From: Alectoria sarmentosa | Lineage: Eukaryota; Ascomycota; Lecanoromycetes; Lecanorales; Parmeliaceae | Reading direction: 5' to 3' | Assembly: GCA_009733775.1 (NCBI GenBank) | Contig: WOGZ01000305.1 | Coordinates: 1 to 39,495 of the forward strand | Length of the DNA: 39,495 bases | In this document: positions 11,729 through 22,784 of the stretch, piece by piece | Layout: each line of letters begins with the position of its first letter | Numbering within the stretch: position 1 is the stretch's first letter | Program-made: the position numbers and the translations under genes | The notes under the pieces: model-generated | The model's database searches: none | What the model saw: the letters and a program-made list of their open reading frames with translations, nothing else | Told to the model about the DNA's origin: nothing

Positions 11729-13640
11729 ATGGCTCATATTCCCACCCCCAAAAACGTCGTCACCCATGAGAGGGCAAATGTACCTTACGTTCGCCTGAAA
11801 GACTACGATGACGGACCGTTCCTGGCATATTTTCTTAAAGAAAGCGTCACTCATGCCTTTCCGCAAGATGGGAACATTCTTGGCGGTTCCCCGTGCTGGT
11901 TACATGAGCGGACATGTCCAACACCAAAGTAAGACCAAGAGGATTTTCTCCAGGAGATGGCTGTTCTTTGGACTCATCCATGAGATACTGGGCAACAATT
12001 ACAGGCAAGAAGACCTCATAAGCACGATCGAAACCGATGTTGGCGAGACGAGTCTTGGCTCGTCATCATGGTTCGTTAAAATACTCGATAAATGGTATGC
12101 CGACGTCCACGCTGGCTTCGTCGACCCTCGTTGCACGTACGAGCACATCGCAGAACGCCAGCGCCGGACATTGGCTACGGTCAAGTGAGCCGATCCAGAC
12201 TTTGACCCGCGGATCAAGGTTTCACTTGATTCGCTGGGAGAATTATCCACACTTGCTGCTAATGAAGCTTACAATGTGACGTACAATGAATGTCGGATTA
12301 CGAACGGTAGACTAGTCAGTCATGCATATTAGAAGACTAGGATGCTGTCATCCGGGTGGTGCCCAAGTCAGGTGAAAGTATGTCTCGGCAATACCTTGTA
12401 CCTACAGACTCTGCATTTCCTTACGATCCTCGGCCAGCCAACATGTGATGGGTCTCATTGGAAGTGCAACAATGACCGATGGTTAGCCTACCAAAATGAC
12501 CTGGCCACATGTAATGTGAAATACGTCAATGGCTTGTGATTGTGAGTTGACACGGGGTGCTTGTCCAAAATATTGCAAAGCAGATTTTGGCCTCTATTTC
12601 GCATCCAAGAAAGCCATACATTGGATGAGCTTTTCGTCCAATTAGTGCCATCACAGTCGACGTCCTGTTACATCACCTTATCCCATATCTGGGCAAACGG
12701 CTTAGGAAACCCTCACAAGAATGCACTAGCCCGCTGCCAGGTAGCTTTTCTGCATCAAATAACCGACAACTTCCATGCAGCTGTCAATCTTTAGGTTGCT
12801 GAAGGAATTTTGCTGTGGTGCGACACTGTTTGCTGCCCGACAGAGCCTGAAAAGGCGAAGCACATAGCTTTAGCACAGATGAAAAAGGCTTCCCAGGTCC
12901 TTGTTCTCGACGCATCGTTGCGAATATACGACACCAAGACTATGGACGCAGACAGGATTTGTATAATAATCCTCAACTCAGGTTGGACTCGCACAAGAAG
13001 GCGCACTCCCAGCAAAGAATCTTCGACTCTGGTTTTTGTTCAAGGACGAAGCAATCAATATAGGGTATATCTTGGACAACGTTTTCCAGGCCTCCAAATC
13101 AATATTGGTCGACAAGGGCTCGCCACCAACATTGTCGCCGGAATCGCAGATTTCGCGAACTTCTTTAGTAGGATCTCCGGCGGTCAACGCGGAGATCTTG
13201 AAGATATGCCTAACTCCAGTGGTCTCACGTTTGGCCCCCTGCAATCATTCAGGAGGAGTGCAGCCTTTGATCATGCACGTGGAGTCGACCTTCGGTGACT
13301 CTGAATTCCGGATAGCCGAACTCAAGGACGAGCAACAGGTTTCAGCTGGACTTCTAATCAAACTGCTATCTGACGAGGAAAGCATCAAGTATGTTAAATC
13401 TAACCTACATATCTGGATTGCACTTATCCAAAAAAAATTGCAAAGCTGGCGCGAGGCAGCCTGCCTGTGTGTGAAACAGTTTTCTCGAAGATTACCAGCG
13501 AAACGATGAGCAACTAAATCCGAGGGCAGGGAATACGAACTCAACAACACAAACCGAACTCGATGACGCAGACCCACCCCCGTACGAAACTGTTCTGGAA
13601 GGGTTGGAGCAAGAGACACGCCCCCCAGCGATGGACTGAC
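11729..13640 (+). pseudogene. Decayed HET-domain (heterokaryon incompatibility) gene
   Basis: HET-domain proteins take part in non-self recognition and cell death in filamentous fungi. The relic starts with ATG at 11729 (MAHIPTPKN). It then keeps the family's WLFFGLIHEILGN-type N-terminal segment near 11960-12000, a GWCPSQ segment near 12350, the HET core LSHIWANGLGNP near 12690-12720, LWCDTVCCP near 12813-12840, LVLDASL near 12901, and QEGALP in a shifted frame near 13000. One frame carries most of it and is cut by TGA 12186, TAG 12330, TGA 12537 and 12543, and TAG 12792. There are frame changes near 11870-11930 and 12985-13000. The tail after about 13250 does not look like a usual HET C-terminus; an open segment at 13508-13640 ends in acidic, proline-rich sequence. 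The gene is clearly non-functional as a full protein. Confidence 0.85.
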
Positions 13641-15278
13641 ACCTTTTCGTGGTGCTGGGGATAAGTACCTCTGCCTGCAGAGGGAAACTAAGATCAATCC
13701 CACCTAATCCGACACGCCTTTCCCAGCATATCGACAATGCTATCGCTATCAGTTGAACGGTCTTTTCGCCACTTCAACGTATCAAAATACGACAAATCGA
13801 ACCGAGTTCTCTGCGCCTCTACCTAACTTTCTTCCTCGAAAAACTTCATTCCACGACGAGACGAATACTTAGATTCAGGACGGGGGAGCTTCCCGAATGA
13901 AGCGGCATTAATACATTATCATTGATATCTCTTTCTTTCGCGACGTTTTTTGAGGGATGATCAATCTAATCGAGTTCTACTGACTCAGAGGTCTTTGAGG
14001 TTTTTGATATAGATGTGATTTTAGATGGTCGGGGAATGATAGGTCTCGAAGTGCGAAATGGATCTATCCCTCTTTCCCCTTCGCGATTAAGATCATTATA
14101 ATACATTCAAGTCGAAAAATCTTCGAGCAGGAGCGAGGCGAAGGTATTTGGAATTGTACTCTCGGGGGTGATTCCCTCCTCTATTTCTCGAGCGCTGGAC
14201 AGGGTTTGATATGTTACACATGAGACGAGGTCTGGGCGATCGAAATATGAGGACAAAAGAGGCTTGTCTTGACTACTCTAAGGGCGGTGAAACTGAGTGG
14301 GAATTTCAGGTACCGCGACGTGGCCTCGGTGATTTTCACACTCAGTGTAGCAGTGCATTAGCAGAGGCTCCCCTACCTCCTCTCGTAAAACAAAATAAAC
14401 AACTTCAAATCTTAGCAAGAGACACGCCGTTTCGCGATTCAAAAGGGTAGTCAGGATGTGACGGCCAGTGCTATGGCCGACTCGAAGAGTGGTATTAATG
14501 TGTTCCGGGAATTGAATGTTGTGATGGTAGTGGGCGGGCATGGCTTCCTGGGTCCGAGACCAGGAGACGAGCAAGAGTGGAGCTTTAATTGAGCAGATGA
14601 ATATGCAGAAATCGGGCATGATGGAGAAGTGGAAAGTGGAAGCAGACAGTGAGGGCGACTCGGGGGTAGGCAAGCTAGCTCGAATTGGGAGGCGTCTTTT
14701 GCTAATTTAGTTCGGAGTCGCTCGCGATTGGCAAGGCTAAAAATAAAAATAGCGCCCCGTGCTGCAGGTCATTGCCGCTTGGCCTCGGTCCTGGACGCTA
14801 AATACGGTGCTTCGGCAAAGTGACCTCTTCATTCGTACAGCTTGCTACGACATGCATGAACCGTCAGCACACCGACACCTTCTTGTTCACCATTTGCTCC
14901 CGTCTGCTCACCTGCATATGCATCTTTTATAAGCTTACATGCAGCCTGCCGTATCCTCGTCAAATCAGCTTCAACATGACCCCATTCCTTACCTCGGTTA
15001 TGGCAAGATCAGCGGAGAATTGCATCTTGGTTGGTGCACCGTTCGGATTGCCTCGACCGATTGGGCATAACAATTCTTCCACCAAACTGGCTTTCGTGCG
15101 GCATCATGCGGCATCCTTTACTCAACTACCACTTTGGGTCTTGGAAGTGGACTGGAATGCAGTCTCGATTCCTCGGGGCATGATATTCCCTCACTCCCCC
15201 ATCTTGAGGATTTTTCATCCACATCCGCTGTTCTCTTCATCTCTGTGCTGTCACGATCATTGATATTTATTCAGCATT
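13641..15278. other. Intergenic region upstream of the peroxidase gene
   Basis: No supported gene. Several short open frames (for example 14278-14673 on -, and 14820-15263 on +) lack family resemblance. A TATAA at about 14926-14930 (CTTTTATAAGC), followed by pyrimidine-rich sequence, could belong to the peroxidase promoter, which would imply a 5' leader of roughly 320 nt. Confidence 0.5.
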
Positions 15279-17303
15279 ATGAGGCTGAATACCATTGCCA
15301 AGGCCAACGGCATGCAAACCCTTCTCTCCATCTGCATACCTTTTCTGGCCCTTAGGTCTGTCACGGCCCAATATGTTGCCAACACGGAGGCTCTCATCAT
15401 CAAAGAAATCGAGCATCTTTACTTCGATGCCGCCCCCGCTGGCATTTTGTCTGCAATTACACCTTGCTCCAACTACTATGACCCTTCTACTGGTGCTTCC
15501 AACAACAGTCTTGGTATGAACACTGCCGCCGAATGGATCCGGACTGCTTTCCGTAAGTCACTACGCTCTCATAAGATTATGTAAAGTTTCCGCGAATCTC
15601 GTGACTTGTCCCTTTCTACAGCAACATTTGCCCTGGATTTAGAAGGAAACATACCTGCTAGATTTGAATAGTGTGGTTTGTGCTTTGGTCCAAAGAACTC
15701 AAGGCGTTGCAGATGATTTCGTGACGGCAAACATTTACAGCGAGACCGGCGGCATCGACGCCTCCATTGGCTTCGAGACCACGCGTGCCGAGAATGTTGG
15801 TCCAGCATTCAACGATGCCCTCACATTTTTCAGCTATTTCATCAGCGACAAAGTATCGAGTAAGTCCTGCCCTGGGCACGGCCCTCCTCCTCCTTAGTGC
15901 TTCCAATATAGTATTGAACGGTCAATAGTGTCCGATCTCATAGCCTTGGGGACCGTAATGGCGGTTGGAGCCTGTGGAGGCCCACACATTGAAATGAAAG
16001 GTGGCCGTATCGACGCCACTGCTGCCGGACCACCTGGTGTTCCTGAGCCCGAGACGGACATCCAGGACACATTGACCGATTTCTCCAACGCCGGTTTTGT
16101 CACTGACGACGCCATCACGCTCACGGCCTGTGGGCATACCATGGGGGGAGTGCATCATAGCACCTTTCCTCAAGCCGTGCCAGCTAGCGCGGTGTCCTCT
16201 ACCAACACAGATGGTCGAATCGCATTCGATGAAACTGTGTCCGTCTTCGATATTGGTACCGTGAATGATTATGTTCACGGCACCGGCACTCTGGGTGGCC
16301 CTCTTGTCACGACTGCCAATAAAACGGTGAATTCGGATTACCGCATTTACAACTCGGATTCCAACGGGACCATGACCAGACTTGCTGCGTCTGCTAGTTA
16401 CTTCGCAGGCCAATGCTCCGACATCTTTCAACGCATGATCGAGACTATCCCCCAAGGAGTCACCTTGACGACCGCGGTGGACCCAACGTCGACCACTAAT
16501 CTGAGACCATATGGCATCGCTCTCAATGTCAACTGGAAGGGCAACATGACCCTCACCGGATACTTCCGGGTTCGCGCCCTATGATCACCCCAACACCAGC
16601 GCACAGTGTACTGACTTGAACAGTACATCCAAATCTCCGGAGCCGCCGCCGCCCCGAGCACCTTGACGTAAATATCCCCACTCCCACAACCTCCCTCCTC
16701 CTAACAGCCTCCCCCATACTGACCAAAACAATCAGCATCGCCCTCATCAACCGCGCCGGCCAAACGACCGCCACGACCGTCACCGCCCCCGTCTCCTCCG
16801 CCGACACGGGCACCGGCATCTGGGGCCCCACGCGCTCCTACGCCTTCACCCTTTCCTTTTCCGCCAGCGCCGGCCTCTCCGGCCTCGCCGCCTCGGGCCA
16901 AAACTGGACCTTCCAAGACACCATGTTCGCCGTCCCGGCCCTGTCGTCCGTCTCCCCCTCCCTCCCCGCCTTCGCCGCCAACCCGTCCCTCAACGCCGCG
17001 ACCTCCACCTACACCGTCAACACGACCGTCGCTTACCTGACCTCCTCCTCTCCGCCCGCATCTCTGACGGCCACGTTTGCGATCCCGATGGCCCAGACGG
17101 GCAGCGTGAGTCCGTACATGGACACTTCGACGACGGCGTCGTTGGCGTTGATGGGGAAGACGACCGGCGGCTTCGCGCTTTATAGCGCCGTTACGAAACA
17201 TACAGTTAGCGCGAAGCAGGCGTATGGCTCCAGTATGGACGTGGCGGTTTCGGGACAGGCGGCCGCGTTGCAGTTTTATAAGCCGTTTCTTAAGAATCAG
17301 TGA
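15279..17303 (+). CDS. Secreted haem peroxidase, class II-like
   Basis: Five exons: 15279-15552, 15713-15859, 15929-16569, 16624-16667 and 16736-17303, giving 557 residues. The N-terminus is a signal peptide, best seen from an internal Met at 15312 (MQTLLSICIPFLALRSVTA), so mature protein begins near QYV. Exons 1 and 2 join to form WIRTAFHDF, giving the distal Arg88 and His92 of the plant/fungal/bacterial peroxidase superfamily. Proximal His210 is in ACGHTMGG. Residues SDLIALG and CGG (141-155) are also typical. A C-terminal half of about 250 residues after the haem domain is rich in Ser/Thr/Ala and beta-like. Expected activity is H2O2-dependent oxidation outside the cell; the substrate is unknown. 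Intron 1 is unusually long (160 nt) and has a second acceptor at 15621 whose use would bring in a stop. Intron 3 has a weak GTTCGC donor. Exons 4 and 5 are much more GC-rich than exon 1. Confidence 0.87.
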
Positions 17304-17668
17304 GGTGGGGTGGAGGGGGGGGGGGTGGTTGCGGAGCATTGGTGGCGCGATGATGATTGATTGATAACAAGTCGTTGGGGCATCGGGAGGAGTAATTGGC
17401 AAATCAAGTATAACCAGACCAAGTTATATAATCACAACACTTATCCATTACTCTGTTTTGTTTCCTTTCTTCCAATTACCCCTAGCCCTCGTCAACCGTC
17501 GCAAATGACCATCACCTTACCTTACCCTACCTTGTCTTTCTTGACACACAAAACCGAATTCTCTCATTTCATATCCCGCTCCTTTCCCTAAACCTCTTCC
17601 TCAAGCACACTCACTGGACAAAAAAGAAAATCTCCCCTGACGAAATTTCAGACGCCCAGTCCCCCTAC

Positions 17669-18495
17669 TTTTTTTTTTTTTTTTTTTTTCCGTTCTTCTC
17701 ATCTCAACCCACAAAATTTTTAACCATTCATTCGTCCCGATTCCCTGAAATTACACATTTTTCAGGCCCCACCTTCCCCCCCTTCCACCATCCACGTCCA
17801 TGTCCTCCTACCTATCTACCTATCCTACCTATCCCATCCTACATATCCCATCCCATTGGTTCCCAGCAGCAAGATCGATATCGATATCATCGCTTTTGGT
17901 TTGATTTGATTCATCAAAGTGCTTTAGAGTTGTCGGTAGGTATTGGCATAGGCATACGCAGAGACAGAGACGGACAGAAGTAATTCTGCGCTGTTGGTGT
18001 TGGTGTGGGGGGGTGCAAAAGGAGATTGGGATTGGGATGGGGGAAATGATTCTGATTCTGATTCTGATTAGATTAGGTTAGTCAAGGACCACGGCGCTGG
18101 CTGGCTGGCTGGGCAGATAGATAGATAGATAGATGTGAGTGAGTGAGCGAGCGAGTGGTGTGTTTTTTTCTTTTCTTTTCTTTTCTTTTGCATGCGGTTC
18201 TGAGTGAATGAATGAGTGAGTGAGTGAGCGGAGCCGAGCCGAGCGAGCTTTGTTGTTGTTGTTGTTGTTGATGCGGCATCATGTTGTACGAGTAGAGTAC
18301 CAAAGCGAACGGCCGATGTATGAATGAATGAATGAATGAATGATATGAATAGATCAAGTCATGTTCATGTTTATGCCGCTATTGTTGTTTCTTTCATGCG
18401 AGGTTAGGTTAGGTATGTGTGTGTATATGGAGGGATGGATGGATGGATGGATGGATGGATGGATGCGGATCGCTGTGACCTCAGTGTCTCTTCCC

Positions 18496-18542
<47 letters not shown>

Positions 18543-18543
18543 G
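17669..18543. repeat. Microsatellite cluster
   Basis: T run at 17669-17689; CCTA-type repeats about 17810-17850; GATTCT about 18048-18070; GGCT about 18097-18110; AGAT at 18115-18134; GAGT/GAGC about 18137-18155; TTTTC about 18167-18188; GAAT/GAGT about 18203-18228; GTT at 18250-18270; GAAT at 18320-18343; GGAT at 18432-18465; CTGT about 18496-18543. No gene is supported between 17304 and 18974. Confidence 0.9.
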
Positions 18544-18974
18544 CTCTAATGCTAGTCGAGCGCGAAAGCTCCCTACAGCGAATTGATGATTATGATGAAT
18601 CTCAATCTGAGGCTCGCGGGTACCGTTTGTTCCCTTTTTTTTTCTGGATCCTTGAAGAGTCCGTGTCGGGATCCAAATAACGAAACGACGTTCATTGTAG
18701 TGCCGATATCGTTCACGCAGCTGAAGCCGCGCGGTGAAGCTATTGGTTTGCAGCCTCCAAATGACCCGAAGCGAACGAAGATGTTCATGCCACAGGATAA
18801 TGGGGTTTATTCTCGTGGATGAGGATATATACTCTGCGTCTTTTCTTTTATCGATCATACATTTTTGTATTCTAAGCCTCTGTACTTCACTTCAACTCCA
18901 ATTTCAATCCTCGATCCCCCCATTCTACATTTTACTACTACGACTCACACACCCCTACCACCACCACATACAAA

Positions 18975-19259
18975 ATGAACAAAACAACCCGCGCATTCAA
19001 ACCCCTAAAAATGGTGGTACCGTATCTGAAATCTCCGCTAGATGAAAAACAAGACACCACCACACCATCCGACAGCGCTGAACCTGACCCCTCCTCTTCC
19101 TCCTCCTCATCAATGACAAAAAAAGATGAAGTATTCACCCACGATCTCTGTTCCAGTAAATCCGTCTCGGAGCGCCGAGATGGGATGGAACAGCACGAGG
19201 GGGGAGGGTCCAAGGTCGGGAGCGCTTTGTCGATGACGAAAGATGGGGAAGCGAGTTAG
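18975..19259 (+). CDS. Small hydrophilic orphan protein
   Basis: Open frame of 94 residues with no family I recognise. The N-terminus is basic (MNKTTRAFKPLK). A Ser/Pro/Asp-rich middle has a run of seven Ser, and the end is charged; it is likely disordered. Gene-like context: a TATATA at about 18825-18830, a C/T- and A-rich leader, and an A-rich, Kozak-like start (CATACAAAATG). No intron is needed. It could be a real small gene or chance; codon use is not decisive. Confidence 0.4.
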   Translation: MNKTTRAFKPLKMVVPYLKSPLDEKQDTTTPSDSAEPDPSSSSSSSMTKKDEVFTHDLCSSKSVSERRDGMEQHEGGGSKVGSALSMTKDGEAS

Positions 19260-20710
19260 AGGCCAGAGGAGGCGAGGGGGTGGGAGCGGGTGGTTGCGAA
19301 GTTCGATCGTTGTGGGTAGGGTTTGGGGATGGGGAGTTGGGTATGGAGATTCTGGATGAGGTATTTTGTTAGGGGAGAGGTGGGATGGGATGGGAGGGAT
19401 TGCGGCGAGTTGGCTTCGTGTGTGCCCTCTCGGAGTATCTTGGCGAAGTCTTCAGAGTCACAAAAACAAACCATCGCATGGCAGAAATTTAGCTTGAATT
19501 CCAGTCTGTGGATCGTCCCCGATTCTTCATCGATCGGAGTCTGGCGATATTGCAGATCTTGAACAAGGATTCGGGCAGTTTGAACAGGCGTCCATCGTAT
19601 GTCGAGAGAAAAGACCTTGGTTCTCGTACACGAAAATGAATTCACGTAAAGGCACGACAGCCTCCGCGCCCGAGCTCTTGCTCTTCTTTCGGTGTGGCTA
19701 CTACCTGATTGCCTGTTATCTTGTGATACAGAGACTTTGCTTCTCACATCTCGGCTAACGTACGAGGGAGCGAAAATAAACAGAGAGCCGACAAACGAGT
19801 GAAATACTGAAGCGTCCGACGTTTCCCGAATCTCATCAACGACGGACTATCGAGACAGTGGCCGGTAGGTCGATTTCCAGGCGTTTCTGATAGAGCGATG
19901 AGCGAACGGAGCCAAAATGCTCCAATCCCAACGCGACACTGGAATATTCAAAGTCACCAACCCTGCAAGATCCTCGTCAATGACTATGAGATAGAGGAAA
20001 CCAAACCAAAACAAAAATATAGAAGCCTCGTCAGTCGTCCAGTCAACCCCGAAGATTGCTATTGGACGTCCTCAACCTCCTACGCTATTCAGCACTCCTG
20101 ACCGCCAAGAAAGTCTCGCGCCACAACACAGAAAGTCCGACCGAATAATCGTTATCCCTGCATGGATACCAAAGAAAAGAGGCAATATCAGGAGTTCGCT
20201 GCTTCGGTACGGTCACGAAAACGCCACGTTCGCTAATGATCATATCGGAAAACCATGGTCCCAACTATAATCTTGCAGCAAATCTATAAGCGAGGGCTGG
20301 TAGGGTTCCTGTATGTGTTCGCTCTGGGAGAAATGCGAGTCTTATACGTGCTGCGGCCTTCTGGGAAGGGGGGATGATGGTGGCGGAGGACGTGCGGAGT
20401 ATTGTGTAGATTATCTTCGTAGGGGACCAGGCAAGATGAGAGAGTAGGTGGAGGGTATAGATTAGACAGCCTTGTAATTCCCCTTGGGATCCATTATAAA
20501 AAAGTCTGAGACGTCTTGAAGACCTCTCTCATCCCAGGGTAGGGTTCGGTCCGATGCCTGATGTGTGGGTGGATTCTGCTTGGGACGCGACAATGTAGGG
20601 CACAAGGAGGATTCTCTTCCTACCTCAGAGCTGCAGGATAGTGGAGGAGCTGTCCAAATCCCGTTCTCGTGCATGCGGGTATGGATCCGAGTAAAAATTA
20701 TACATCGACA
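19260..20710. other. Gene-poor stretch between two small genes
   Basis: A - strand frame at 19747-19256 is open for 163 codons and looks protein-like in the middle, but it has no ATG at its head and no known domain. A 67-codon + frame at 19898-20101 also lacks support. Nothing else was seen. Confidence 0.35.
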
Positions 20711-20716
20711 TATAAA
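20711..20716 (+). promoter_or_regulatory. TATA box of the 131-residue gene
   Basis: TATAAA in ACATATAAAGCGG, 114 nt before the ATG at 20831. It is followed by a CT-rich tract (CTCCTCTTGCTCCTTCTC) of the kind that marks fungal transcription starts. Confidence 0.6.
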
Positions 20717-20830
20717 GCGGTGCCCACTCTCAGTTCACTACTCCTCTTGCTCCTTCTCTTGATGCTCCTCAATTGTTGACTCTCCTGTATCAAGATACAG
20801 CAATCAAGGAAACAATCTCAATCATTAGCA

Positions 20831-21226
20831 ATGGCTTTTTCACTGGGCATGGGACAATTCAAAGATTACTCCGGTAACCCAGCTGCACGCCAAAACATTC
20901 AGTCTCCCTCACTAGCTGCTGGACTTGCCAGTTGGCTTGAAGACACATTGTCGGCAACGGGAAGGCCAATCAACCTGAAACATGAGGACCTCGAACGTGG
21001 AATCAAAGAATACCTAAACGACAACTACAATGGGATTGAAAAAGACGCTGCATATGGACGTAAAGTGATGGAGAAGGAGCGCATTCCACGCCCGCATTCA
21101 CATTTTGAGGAGGCGGTCCAGCAGGTGAAACGTGATGCTGAGCGTATGAAATATGAGCTCGACTTGGGATTGGATAAAGTGCTTGAGTTCAGGGATAAGA
21201 TCCCGAAAGAAATTGGGGAAGAGTGA
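20831..21226 (+). CDS. Small orphan helical protein
   Basis: Intronless frame of 131 residues starting MAFSLGMGQFKDYSG after an A-rich leader (TTAGCAATGG). No signal peptide or membrane segment. Roughly residues 45-130 are charged and likely helical (HFEEAVQQVKRDAERMKYEL), with possible coiled-coil character. I do not recognise a family. A good TATA box and leader, a proper start, and an even amino-acid composition make it more likely than not to be a real gene. It lies tail to tail with the BTB gene, about 140 nt apart. Confidence 0.65.
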   Translation: MAFSLGMGQFKDYSGNPAARQNIQSPSLAAGLASWLEDTLSATGRPINLKHEDLERGIKEYLNDNYNGIEKDAAYGRKVMEKERIPRPHSHFEEAVQQVKRDAERMKYELDLGLDKVLEFRDKIPKEIGEE

Positions 21227-21366
21227 GAGCAAAGAAAGAGAAAGGTGTCTGGTGTTGCTGCTGTGGTGAGCTGACGAGGAGGCCTGATCGAGAATCGCTA
21301 TTGAGCATGAAAAAAGCCATAGAGCGTGATCCGCGAGACGCATCAAATGAAACGAGCCAACGTGCA

Positions 21367-22244
21367 TTAGCTAATGTTCGATGCGAACATCTTCAGAAAT
21401 TCTTCGAGAAAATCCCCGTTATCAAGCATTAAGTCCTTAATCTCCCCATACTTGACCAACGTGTCCATCTCAGTTCCCACGTAATGAGCCAGCATCGTCC
21501 GTATGTCCTCAATCACATCTATTGTTTCAGCAGTGTTCGCGTACATGTACTTCAGTAGAGTGGTAATGTCCCCAACGCGTTCAGGGTAGAGCGTGTAGAT
21601 AGCCAGGGTGTGCTGAAGCTTTTGGCGGGATAGCTTCTTGAGAGGCTGAATATCGTACTTTTCTGCAAAGACGTAGAGACATGCATGGGAAAGAAAATTT
21701 ACGGTGTAAGTTTCCTGAGGATGCATGCTGCTTCGGGTTCCAGGCATTGGATCAGAACTCCAAGGATTATATTGGCTAATGAACGATATTTTTGGGCTTG
21801 TATTCAATGTCGAGTTGCTCTTTCTCTTTTTCTTCTTTTTGTCACTAGTACCCCAGTCGGCAAGGAGATCGCCTGATGTCGAAGCTTCCTTCTATGCTGC
21901 CTCAATCTTCTGCCCTTCCGGCATGTCCTTTCCTTCTCCTGTTTCAGCCCAGGAGTAATCGGGGGCCGGATAGTCTTTAGAGTAGGTCCAGCGAATGAAG
22001 CGGACAAAGGTACCCTCGTCTACATCGTCGAGGAGGGCAAAGCCCTGCTTTGCTTCTGAAAGATGGCCATTGATCATTCGATCGAGGGGTCCGGAGCAGT
22101 CTGCTACTAGGGATGCGTGGACATACAGTGGAGTACCCTGGACAATGAAGGTGGAAGGTTTCGAGGCAAAGATACTGCAAAGATTTTCAGAGGGAGATTC
22201 TGTCTAAAGATGATTAAATATTACCTGCTGTCAGAGATAGACAT
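21367..22244 (-). pseudogene. BTB/POZ-domain gene with an in-frame TAG
   Basis: Exons 22244-22225 and 22174-21367. The 50-nt intron is GTAATA...TTTGCAG and joins MSISDS-S to IFASKPSTF. The frame then runs as a typical fungal BTB protein: FIVQGTPLYVHASLVAD, SGPLDRMINGH, and DEGTFVRFIRWTYSKDYPAP. After a Lys-rich linker comes the C-terminal part LYVFAEKYDIQPLKKLSRQK, then TLYPERVGDITTLLKYMYAN. The only defect seen is TAG at 21894-21892 (codon 101 of 276), just after the BTB core and in the poorly conserved linker. No splice pair nearby removes it. Such proteins are presumed adaptors, for example for cullin-3 ligases. It may be a recent pseudogene, a truncated allele, a read-through gene or a sequencing error. 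Confidence 0.8.
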
Positions 22245-22717
22245 TTGTGAGGCTTTGGGATGCCTGGAGAGATGTGAATACTCACCTTTTTGGACAAGAA
22301 GCTGAAGACTGAATGTTCAGACTCCTGCCTCCAGGAAGTATAGACGCACTCCAACGAACATGCAAATGAAGGAGAATTGACCGAGGACTGTAAGATTCAG
22401 CTGTCCTGAAGAGGGACAAGCAAAGGGCCAAGGCTGCCCATCTTGACGCTTTTCAAAGATATAGCTTGGCTGTCTGTTTTGGTGGCCTGGCTGCTTAGTA
22501 ACTTGTGCCTTGGAGCATGGAATTGAACTCAAAGCTGCCAACAAGCCAACACTTTGCATACGCAGAGAGTTTGGAAGTCCGGAGGTCTTGTGGCTACCCG
22601 TTTGTGGTGCCTCGGCAGTATCCAAGGAGGGATGTTCTCCACCAGTCACCTCATGCTAGGAATTTATTTTTTTACGACGACGCGTTGTTCAAGCTCAGAC
22701 ATTCCTATGGGTACTGG

Positions 22718-22724
22718 TATATAA
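22718..22724 (+). promoter_or_regulatory. TATA box upstream of the App1 gene
   Basis: TATATAA in GGTATATAAGCGG, 67 nt before the ATG at 22785. The 22245-22717 stretch between the BTB gene and this site holds no supported gene. Confidence 0.5.
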
Positions 22725-22784
22725 GCGGTGAACATAGCAAGAATGTCCTCTAGCCATCTCGTATGGTCCGCAAAGAAGAAATAA

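Noticed and set aside
14820..15263. 147-codon + frame just before the peroxidase
   Set aside because: Opens on a non-ATG codon, resembles no protein and occupies the likely peroxidase promoter and leader.
16701..17402. 233-codon open frame on the - strand
   Set aside because: It lies antisense to GC-rich peroxidase exon 5; Gly/Arg-rich composition is what the reverse of Ala/Ser/Thr-rich coding gives.
18481..18858. Open frame with repeated Thr-Asp-Arg-Gln
   Set aside because: Direct product of the CTGT microsatellite read in reverse.
19256..19747. 163-codon - strand frame
   Set aside because: No ATG near its head, no family resemblance and no splice partner found; only mentioned in the regional entry.
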